Assembly (NCBI GenBank): GCA_045106295.1
Contig: JBGCEI010000080.1
Location: forward strand, 1-12,206
DNA: 12,206 nt
Direction: 5' to 3'
Source of the DNA: WTJX01 sp045106295
GTDB lineage: Bacteria > Bacteroidota > Bacteroidia > Cytophagales > JAAEPT01
The first letter of the stretch is position 1; each line of letters starts with the position of its first letter. Under the pieces are notes generated by a model. That model was not told the origin of the DNA and did not search any database. It saw only the letters and a list, made by a program, of their open reading frames with translations. A program made the position numbers and the translations under genes. This document shows, piece after piece, positions 7,239 through 12,206 of this stretch.

Positions 7239-7292
7239 CTTATTCTTTTTTAGAAATCAGTCTAACTAACCTTAATTTCAATTCTTTTTATT

Positions 7293-8195
7293 CTAAAAAT
7301 AACCTTGTGCTTTTCTGTCTTCCATAGCAGACTCAGATCGTTGATCATCTGCTCTACCGCCTCTTTCAGAAACAGTAGCTGACGCTACTTCTTGAATCAC
7401 ATCATCTAAAGTAGATGCTTCAGACCGCACAGCACCTGTACAGGTCATATCACCTAAGGTTCTGTATCTGATAATTTCTTCGTTGATCTCCTCCCCTTCT
7501 CTTAGGTTAAGGAATTCGTTTTTAGCTAGCAACACACCATCTCTTGTAAACACCTCTCTCTTATGAGAAAAATAAATACTTGGGAGTTCTATTTCTTCTT
7601 GTTTGATGTATTGCCATACATCCATTTCTGTCCAGTTAGAAATAGGGAAAATTCTAAAATGCTCTCCTACAGCTTTCTTACCATTGTAAATATTCCATAA
7701 CTCTGGACGTTGGTTTTTGATATCCCATTCACCAAATTCATTTCTATGAGAAAAGATACGTTCTTTTGCTCTTGCTTTTTCCTCATCTCTACGAGCACCA
7801 CCAAAAGCAGCATCCCATTGATGTTCTTCAAAACCTTCCATTAAAGTAACTGACTGCAACGCATTCCTACTAGCATTAGGTCCCGTTTCTTCAATAGCTG
7901 TTCCTTTGTCAATAGAATCTTGTACAAGACCTACCATTAAATTAGCATTGATATCTTTAGCTAGTTTATCTCTAAATTCAATGGCTTCTGGGAAGTTATG
8001 CCCAGTATCTACATGAAATAATGGAAAAGGAATTCTAGCTGGATAGAATGCTTTTTGTGCTAAGCGTACAATACAAATAGAGTCTTTCCCTCCAGAGAAC
8101 AATAAAACAGGCTTCTCGCACTGCGCTACGGTTTCTCTTATGATATGAATGGCCTCAGCTTCTAGCTGTTTTAGGTGTGATAAAGAATATGACAT
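7293..8195 (-). CDS. cysD: Sulfate adenylyltransferase subunit 2
   Basis: CysD is the catalytic ATP pyrophosphatase-type subunit that forms APS from sulfate and ATP in complex with CysN. The PP-loop SGGKDS is at 34-39 after the strand PVLLF, HVDTGHNFPE is at 61-70, and the conserved segments AFGGARRDEEKARAKER and FPISNWTEMDVW follow. The C-terminus, with SERGGRADDQ and ending AQGYF, closely parallels the E. coli tail. The length of 300 matches E. coli CysD (302). The start is the ATG at 8195, 19 bases after the cysC stop, which supports co-transcription. No separate promoter is seen. Confidence 0.97.
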   Translation of the reverse strand: MSYSLSHLKQLEAEAIHIIRETVAQCEKPVLLFSGGKDSICIVRLAQKAFYPARIPFPLFHVDTGHNFPEAIEFRDKLAKDINANLMVGLVQDSIDKGTAIEETGPNASRNALQSVTLMEGFEEHQWDAAFGGARRDEEKARAKERIFSHRNEFGEWDIKNQRPELWNIYNGKKAVGEHFRIFPISNWTEMDVWQYIKQEEIELPSIYFSHKREVFTRDGVLLAKNEFLNLREGEEINEEIIRYRTLGDMTCTGAVRSEASTLDDVIQEVASATVSERGGRADDQRSESAMEDRKAQGYF

Positions 8196-8214
8196 AATAT
8201 TAAACTAGTAGTCT

Positions 8215-8805
8215 TTAAAATTTAATAATCGGCAAAATAGCTCCGAGTAATTTATCTTTACTGATTTCTAACTCTTCTTTATCCGTTTCTACTTTTACAA
8301 ACGGATTTTTGGGTTCGTCAAATGGAGCGTCTAAACCTGTAAAGTTTTTGATCTCTCCATTCATTGCTTTTTGGTATAAGCCCTTCACGTCACGCTCGGC
8401 ACATACTTCGAATGGGCAGCTAATAAATACTTCATAAAAGCTATCACCAATAATTTCTTTTGCCTGCTCTCTGATATCTTCAGTAGGGCTAATTAACGAA
8501 CAGATCGTAACCACTCCTGCTTCAGCAAATAATTTGGACACTTCTGCTGCTCTTCTAATATTTTCCTTTCTGTCTTCAGCCGAAAAACCTAAGTTATTAG
8601 TCACTCCTGTTCTTAGGTTATCTCCATCCAACAGTTTAGTTAAGAAACCTTTCTCATGGAGTTCATTTTCAAGCGCTCTAGCAAGCGTACTCTTACCTGA
8701 ACCAGAAAGTCCTACCATCCACAAAACAATTCCTTTTTGCTTTAGTAAGGCTTCTTTATCTTCTTTTTGAAGAATAGTGTCGAATATGGGGTGAATATTA
8801 CTCAT
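8215..8805 (-). CDS. cysC: Adenylylsulfate (APS) kinase
   Basis: CysC phosphorylates APS at the 3' position to make PAPS. Counting from the ATG at 8805, the 196-residue protein has the Walker A motif GLSGSGKST near residue 32, then LLDGDNLRTGVTNNLGFSAE and EDRKENIRRAAEV, which bind APS, and the SLISP segment with the serine that is phosphorylated in the E. coli enzyme. FTGLDAPFDEP is the usual late motif. The open frame extends four codons upstream to a TTG at 8817, but that TTG is the end of a TAnnTTTG promoter element, so the ATG is chosen. As first gene of the operon it would be expressed from a very short leader or none. Confidence 0.95.
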   Translation of the reverse strand: MSNIHPIFDTILQKEDKEALLKQKGIVLWMVGLSGSGKSTLARALENELHEKGFLTKLLDGDNLRTGVTNNLGFSAEDRKENIRRAAEVSKLFAEAGVVTICSLISPTEDIREQAKEIIGDSFYEVFISCPFEVCAERDVKGLYQKAMNGEIKNFTGLDAPFDEPKNPFVKVETDKEELEISKDKLLGAILPIIKF

Positions 8806-8814
8806 TACAGGGGG

Positions 8815-8822
8815 CAAAATTA
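8815..8822 (-). promoter_or_regulatory. -7 promoter element of the cysCDN operon
   Basis: On the minus strand this reads TAATTTTG, fitting TAnnTTTG. Only nine bases separate it from the cysC ATG at 8805, so transcription would start within a few bases of the start codon and the mRNA could be nearly leaderless. No good -33 TTG is present, so the box is supported mainly by consensus match and position. Confidence 0.5.
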
Positions 8823-8943
8823 GTATAAAAAGTAAAGATTCACGCCTTATTACAGAAATATTCTTCTCTTTTCACATTTTTTTTAATCTACAAATCAAAA
8901 AACAAGCCTGAAACAAATATTATTTCACAAAACAAACATAATT

Positions 8944-8958
8944 CAGAATATAATTCTG
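8944..8958. promoter_or_regulatory. Candidate operator palindrome between cysC and the cysQ fusion
   Basis: CAGAAT, three bases ATA, then ATTCTG form a perfect 15-bp dyad roughly in the middle to right part of the 220-bp divergent region (8806-9025). It ends 43 bases upstream of the -7 box at 9002-9009. The position suits a regulator acting on one or both sulfate-activation transcripts, but there is only one copy and no regulator gene in the window. Apart from this dyad and the two promoter boxes, the gap is plain AT-rich sequence. Confidence 0.3.
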
Positions 8959-9001
8959 TTATAAGTAAGTAATTAAATTAAAAACGAAATATTATTTTGA
9001 T

Positions 9002-9009
9002 TACCTTTG
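9002..9009 (+). promoter_or_regulatory. -7 promoter element of the DUF2061-cysQ gene
   Basis: TACCTTTG matches TAnnTTTG and ends 16 bases before the ATG at 9026, predicting a leader of about 10 bases. It diverges from the cysCDN element at 8815-8822, so the two sulfate-activation units are controlled from one 220-bp region. Confidence 0.6.
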
Positions 9010-9025
9010 TCAAAATTTTAATTCA

Positions 9026-10240
9026 ATGCAAGATTCAAAAGGAAGAAGTTTAGCAAAAGGAGTAAGCTGGAGGGTAATAGCATCACTTACCACACTTGTA
9101 CTAGCTTACATCTTTATTGACAAGGATCATGTAACTGATCTAAAGTATATCGTATTACTAGAAGTTATCGGAAAACTCTTGTTTTACTACGGGCATGAAC
9201 GCATTTGGAATTTTGTTCCTTGGGGAAGGACATCTAAAGGACCATCTTATGCCAGAAGTGTTGTAAAAGGAATAATATGGAGAGGGATTGCCACAGGAAC
9301 TTCTGCTTTGTTGTTCTACATCTTTACAGGAGATGGCATGGTAGCACTTGAGTTTGGAGCAGTAGAACTTTTAATTAAACTAGCAGTTTACTACTTTCAC
9401 GAACGTTTCTGGGGAAACATCAAGTGGGGGAGAATGAAAGGCAACGTAAACCCAACATTGAACAATATGGATTTAATAGAAAAATTAGACATCGAAAAAA
9501 TAAATGAGATTGCTAAAAAAGCAGGTATTAAGATTTTAGACATCTACGAAAACACTGATTTTGAAAAAACAGTAGATTTTAAAGCGGACGACTCTCCTCT
9601 TACTATTGCAGACAAAGAAGCACACCTCATCATAGAAGCTGAATTAGAGAAATTGAACTTAGGTATCCCTATTCTTTCAGAAGAAGGAAGAATAGCAACT
9701 TACCAAGAACGCCAAAAGTGGGAATACTTCTGGTGCGTTGATCCGCTGGACGGAACAAAAGAATTCATTAAGAAAAACGGCGAATTCACGGTTAACATAG
9801 CTTTAATAAAAGACGGAAAACCAGTAATGGGTGTTATTTACGCTCCTGTTTTAGACACTATGTATTATGGTGACACCAATGGTGCTTTCAAAGAAATAAA
9901 TGGTACTAAAGAAGAGCTTAAAAGCCAATACAGAGATTCCAACAAAGTAGCTGTAAAAAGCAAATCTCACGCCTCTAGCGAAGAAGATGCTGTATTCAAG
10001 AAACACGGTGTAACCGAAGAAATATCAGTAGGGAGTTCATTGAAATTCTGTATGGTAGCCGAAGGAAAAGCAGATATCTACTACAGACACGGACCAACTA
10101 TGGAATGGGATACCGCAGCAGGACAAGCCATTGCAGAAGCAAGTGGCGCTACTATGTTCGATGCTGACATGAATCCTTTCTCCTACAACAAAGAAGTACT
10201 CAGAAACGGAAGTTTCACCTGTATTGGTAAGAAAAGGTAG
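9026..10240 (+). CDS. cysQ: Fusion of two DUF2061 membrane repeats with a CysQ-type PAP phosphatase
   Basis: This 404-residue protein joins two normally separate units. Residues 6-68 and 73-137 are two copies of the DUF2061 repeat, each with a K-G-x2-W-R start (KGVSWR, KGIIWR), a hydrophobic segment (about 18-31 and 90-101), a second hydrophobic stretch, and a closing HERxW...WGR motif. Residues 148-404 form a complete FIG-superfamily phosphatase: LSEEG (217-221), VDPLDGTKEF (238-247, metal ligands D239 and D242) and EWDTAAGQA (360-368, ligand D362). The CysQ half should hydrolyse PAP to AMP, relieving product inhibition of PAPS-using enzymes; the N-terminal half should anchor it in the inner membrane. 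The DUF2061 function is unknown. An in-frame ATG at 9467 could give a soluble CysQ by internal initiation. The gene is divergent from cysCDN. Confidence 0.9.
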   Translation: MQDSKGRSLAKGVSWRVIASLTTLVLAYIFIDKDHVTDLKYIVLLEVIGKLLFYYGHERIWNFVPWGRTSKGPSYARSVVKGIIWRGIATGTSALLFYIFTGDGMVALEFGAVELLIKLAVYYFHERFWGNIKWGRMKGNVNPTLNNMDLIEKLDIEKINEIAKKAGIKILDIYENTDFEKTVDFKADDSPLTIADKEAHLIIEAELEKLNLGIPILSEEGRIATYQERQKWEYFWCVDPLDGTKEFIKKNGEFTVNIALIKDGKPVMGVIYAPVLDTMYYGDTNGAFKEINGTKEELKSQYRDSNKVAVKSKSHASSEEDAVFKKHGVTEEISVGSSLKFCMVAEGKADIYYRHGPTMEWDTAAGQAIAEASGATMFDADMNPFSYNKEVLRNGSFTCIGKKR

Positions 10241-10247
10241 TTAAGGA

Positions 10248-10338
10248 TTTGGGCATCACCCTAGCGGGTCGGGCTATCCGTTACAAGTCCTCGCTTCCTT
10301 CGTCAGCTGTGGGCTTTTCACTTCTATCCCTAATGCAT
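10248..10338. repeat. Dispersed-type intergenic repeat with GGGTCGGGCTATCCG core
   Basis: This element starts TTTGGGCATCACCC, continues through GCGGGTCGGGCTATCCGTTA and CAAGTCCTCGC, and ends GGGCTTTTCACTTCTATCCC followed by TAATGC. It is much more GC-rich than the flanking genes and contains GGG/CCC complementary blocks, for instance GGGCATCACCC at its left edge and TATCCC (10325-10330) facing GGGATA (10344-10349) at its right. From memory, near-identical sequences recur between genes in many flavobacterial genomes. It lies in the convergent gap (10241-10401) between the cysQ fusion and the zinc-ribbon gene, which holds nothing else I can identify. Confidence 0.6.
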
Positions 10339-10401
10339 ATTTCGGGATAATAGTAGGTAGATTAGGTTAGCTCTATTAAAGCGATAAAACAAACCATTTA
10401 T

Positions 10402-10773
10402 TTATCCATTCATATAGTGTTGCCACTTCACTAACACAAACTTATCTTTTTGATTTTCCTTTAAGGAAAGAAAACCGTACTCATAACAAAACAAGTAGAC
10501 CTGACCTTTATTGTTTTTCCAGTAATGGGTAAAATAATTGGGATCGAACCCTTCTTCCAACAAAAGTGCTTTCCGCACAGTAGACTTACCTGCTTTATTA
10601 TACTCTTTTAAAATTCTTCTATTTGTTTTAAGTTGACGATCTACCTGCTCAAAAAAACTGGGCTGTTCTGCTTTTCTTTTTTCGTAGTGAAAAGCCGTTT
10701 TACAATACGAGTTACAAAACTTCTTATCAACCCTTCCTTCAAGTGGTTTAGAACAATAGCTACATCCTTTCAT
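10402..10773 (-). CDS. Small uncharacterised zinc-ribbon protein
   Basis: The 123-residue protein begins with a four-cysteine zinc-binding knuckle: C4-x2-C7, twelve residues, C20-x3-C24 (GCSYCSKPLEG, then KKFCNSYCKTAF). A basic, helical middle follows (about 28-66, with DRQLKTNRRILKEYNK and KSTVRKALLLEEGFD), then an aromatic-rich C-terminal part (FTHYW, VYLFCYEYGFLSL, KWQHYMNG). The zinc ribbon plus basic helix suggests binding to nucleic acid or to a protein, but I do not know a function. Proteins of this shape seem widespread in flavobacteria, mostly as hypotheticals. There is no signal peptide. Its start is 90 bases from the recombinase start on the opposite strand; there is no proof that the two act together. 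Confidence 0.8.
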   Translation of the reverse strand: MKGCSYCSKPLEGRVDKKFCNSYCKTAFHYEKRKAEQPSFFEQVDRQLKTNRRILKEYNKAGKSTVRKALLLEEGFDPNYFTHYWKNNKGQVYLFCYEYGFLSLKENQKDKFVLVKWQHYMNG

Positions 10774-10793
10774 TCTATAAAAGTGTTTATACT

Positions 10794-10824
10794 AACCGTT
10801 TTTTATCCGTTTAAATATACGGTT
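10794..10824. promoter_or_regulatory. Repeated CCGTTT half-sites in the zinc-ribbon/recombinase divergent gap
   Basis: In the 90-base divergent region (10774-10863), CCGTTTTTTAT (10796-10806) is directly followed by CCGTTTAAATAT (10807-10818). The block is bounded by AACCGT (10794-10799) and its reverse complement ACGGTT (10819-10824). Such a mix of direct and inverted half-sites resembles a protein-binding site controlling one or both genes. No clear TAnnTTTG box is visible for either gene. Low-complexity AT sequence could produce part of the pattern by chance. Confidence 0.3.
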
Positions 10825-10863
10825 TACTTTTATTATTACACCTCTAATTACGTATTTATTGAG

Positions 10864-11997
10864 ATGCAAAACACCTTAACAAAGAAAATTAACTTAACTC
10901 ATGTACTGGTAAACAAGCAAAAGATGATTGGAATAAAATTTTATACCGATAAGGTAATCCAATCGCTCATAAAAACACATTTCCCAGAAGCTAAATGGCA
11001 TATACCGACCAACCAAGTAATCATCCCTAACCATAGCACCAACCTAAACAAAGTATTTCAAACATTTCGAGGCGTAGCATGGGTTAACACAAAGTATTTC
11101 TACAAGAAACAAAAGATAAACGAAGTGGGGAAGTTATCCTTAAGCACCTACAAAAAAAGAGTAACAAAGCACAGAAAAGTACCCGAATCATTTTTAGAAA
11201 AATTAGAATTGAAAAATTATGCCTCAAATACGGCACGCATTTACATCAGTATGTTTGAACGGTTTATAAATCACTATGAAACGATGGAAATAGATCATTT
11301 AAATGAAAATAACATACGGGGCTATTTGAAACACATTAAGCAACACGAAAAAAGATCTATTCCTTACACACACCAAATGATAAATGCCATTAAGTTTTAC
11401 TATGAAATAGTACTTGATATGCCCCATCAATTTTACCAACTAGAACGCCCTCAGAAAAAGGAAGCATTGCCTAAAGTGATTAGTAAGCCACAGATATTGG
11501 CCATGATAAACAGTACGAAAAACTTGAAGCACAAATGTATTTTAAGCTTATTATATTCTGCCGGTTTACGCAGAGGTGAGTTGCTACAGTTAAAAATAGA
11601 AGACATCGATTCAGATAGAAAACTAATTAGAATTGAGGATTCTAAAGGTGGAAAAGATAGGATGACACTCCTATCGGATACGGTATTAATGGACCTACGC
11701 TCCTACTATAAAAAATGGAAGCCAACACACTATTTATTTGAAGGAGAAAAAAAAGGAACCCAATACAGTGAAACTAGTGTGGCTAAAATAGTAACAAATG
11801 CAGCAAAAAAAACAGGTATAAAAAAAAGAGTCACTCCACATACACTTAGGCATAGTTTTGCAACCCATTTATTAGAACAAGGGGTGGATTTGAGGTATAT
11901 ACAAACACTATTAGGGCATAACTCTACAAAAACTACCGAAATATACACTTTTGTGGCACAAAATTCTTTTAAGCAAATTAAAAACCTATTAGATTAG
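10864..11997 (+). CDS. Tyrosine recombinase (site-specific integrase) with extra N-terminal domain
   Basis: With the ATG at 10864 the protein has 377 residues. The C-terminal catalytic domain (about 200-377) has every active-site residue of the tyrosine recombinase family: R236 (SAGLRRGELL), K264 (KGGKDR), H326 and R329 (HTLRHSFATHLLEQG), H352 (LLGHNST) and the nucleophile Y361 (TTEIYTF). A SAM-like core-binding domain lies at about 108-190. The first 85 residues form a further domain (IGIKFYTDKVIQ, then FRGVAWVN) of unknown role, absent from the roughly 300-residue XerC/XerD. It lacks the insertion that marks integron integrases. Upstream in-frame codons back to 10633 run through the zinc-ribbon gene on the other strand and give implausible sequence, so this start is preferred. 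No excisionase, relaxase or cargo gene is visible. A 28-bp palindrome follows 15 bases after the stop. Confidence 0.92.
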   Translation: MQNTLTKKINLTHVLVNKQKMIGIKFYTDKVIQSLIKTHFPEAKWHIPTNQVIIPNHSTNLNKVFQTFRGVAWVNTKYFYKKQKINEVGKLSLSTYKKRVTKHRKVPESFLEKLELKNYASNTARIYISMFERFINHYETMEIDHLNENNIRGYLKHIKQHEKRSIPYTHQMINAIKFYYEIVLDMPHQFYQLERPQKKEALPKVISKPQILAMINSTKNLKHKCILSLLYSAGLRRGELLQLKIEDIDSDRKLIRIEDSKGGKDRMTLLSDTVLMDLRSYYKKWKPTHYLFEGEKKGTQYSETSVAKIVTNAAKKTGIKKRVTPHTLRHSFATHLLEQGVDLRYIQTLLGHNSTKTTEIYTFVAQNSFKQIKNLLD

Positions 11998-12012
11998 TGT
12001 TTCTATAAAACA

Positions 12013-12040
12013 GATAACAGCACCTAAAGGTGTTGTTATC
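12013..12040. repeat. 28-bp palindrome beside the recombinase (candidate attachment site or hairpin)
   Basis: GATAACAGCACCT (12013-12025), a two-base AA centre, and AGGTGTTGTTATC (12028-12040) form a 13-bp stem with a single G-T pair as its only departure from perfect symmetry. TGTTAT at 12034-12039 is repeated at 12045-12050, and the inverted form ATAACA opens the left arm. The palindrome begins 15 bases after the recombinase stop. The downstream bases (CAATTGTTATGATT) are not a T-tract, so it is a poor classical intrinsic terminator. The 28-bp length would also fit two 11-bp recombinase half-sites around a 6-bp centre. Both readings remain open. Confidence 0.6.
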
Positions 12041-12206
12041 CAATTGTTATGATTAATTAGAGTAAACTGAATAAAGTCTGAATAAGCCGAAAAAGACTCT
12101 AAATAGAAGTAGGCGAAAACTTAATTAAATAAATAAAGAGATGATAAACATTCTTTCTCAACATAAATCAGTATTTTTACTTCCAAGTCCATAAAATAAT
12201 AAACAA
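12041..12206. other. AT-rich region after the recombinase, no gene seen
   Basis: No coding frame of useful length is visible to the window edge. There is a direct repeat CTGAATAA at 12067-12074 and 12078-12085 (11-base period), and AGTCT/AGACT arms flank the second copy. Near the end, TATTTTTA is one base away from a -7 promoter box, so a rightward gene may start just outside the window. This last point is weak. Confidence 0.4.

Noticed and set aside
10633..10863. N-terminal extension of the recombinase to 10633
   Set aside because: This stretch runs antisense through the zinc-ribbon gene and reads as aromatic-rich, low-quality sequence. The ATG at 10864 starts the conserved part.
12013..12040. 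Chromosomal dif site
   Set aside because: The length matches 28 bp, but the half-sites do not resemble the dif consensus, and the site is far more symmetric than dif.
12013..12060. Classical intrinsic terminator for the recombinase
   Set aside because: The stem is strong, but no T-tract follows on the plus strand. Kept only as an alternative reading.
12067..12085. CTGAATAA direct repeat as start of a CRISPR or iteron array
   Set aside because: There are only two 8-base copies with an 11-base period, with no further units before the window ends.
10864..12206. Integron integrase with attI/attC-like site
   Set aside because: The insertion between the core catalytic motifs that marks IntI proteins is missing, and the TGTTAT repeats do not match the attC core GTTRRRY. 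No cassette array is visible.

Overview
The window looks like chromosome from a marine-type Bacteroidetes, most likely a member of the Flavobacteriia. It is AT-rich, genes lack obvious Shine-Dalgarno sequences and instead have A/T-rich leaders, and several gene starts are preceded by the Bacteroidetes -7 promoter element TAnnTTTG. The protein set also fits: a two-domain UspA protein, a short MgsA, separate CysC/CysD/CysN, and a DUF2061 domain next to sulfate-activation genes. This placement comes from recognising patterns, not from a database search.

Layout. Positions 1-120 hold the 3' end of an unidentified gene, followed by a tandem-domain universal stress protein (217-1089, +). It converges on an arginase-family gene (1114-2016, -), which lies downstream of methylglyoxal synthase mgsA (2119-2481, -). 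A compact divergent promoter region separates mgsA from a rightward run: a PglD/NeuD-like sugar O/N-acyltransferase (2593-3198), a DegT/PglE-like PLP sugar aminotransferase four bases later (3203-4318), and an M24B Xaa-Pro aminopeptidase (4410-5702). A convergent intergenic region full of palindromes (5703-5960) follows. Next is the leftward sulfate-activation operon cysC-cysD-cysN (8805 down to 5961). Diverging from it is an unusual single-frame protein (9026-10240, +) that joins two DUF2061 membrane repeats to a CysQ-type PAP phosphatase. A second repeat-bearing convergent gap (10241-10401) separates this from a small zinc-ribbon protein (10402-10773, -). That gene diverges from a tyrosine recombinase with an extra N-terminal domain (10864-11997, +). 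Sixteen bases past the recombinase stop is a near-perfect 28-bp palindrome.

How the genes work together. CysD/CysN make APS from sulfate and ATP with GTP hydrolysis, and CysC phosphorylates APS to PAPS. The CysQ part of the fusion removes PAP, the by-product of PAPS use. No PAPS or sulfite reductase is visible, so the window alone does not show whether PAPS feeds cysteine synthesis or sulfotransferases. The PglD/PglE-like pair supplies the last two steps of a di-N-acetylated amino sugar, without the dehydratase or the initiating glycosyltransferase nearby. MgsA is the methylglyoxal bypass of glycolysis; arginase releases urea and ornithine.

The most interesting points are the DUF2061-CysQ fusion, the 28-bp palindrome beside the tyrosine recombinase, and several kinds of repeat-like or palindromic intergenic elements. 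I found no RNA genes, CRISPR array or complete insertion sequence, and no convincing evidence of a wholly new multi-gene system.
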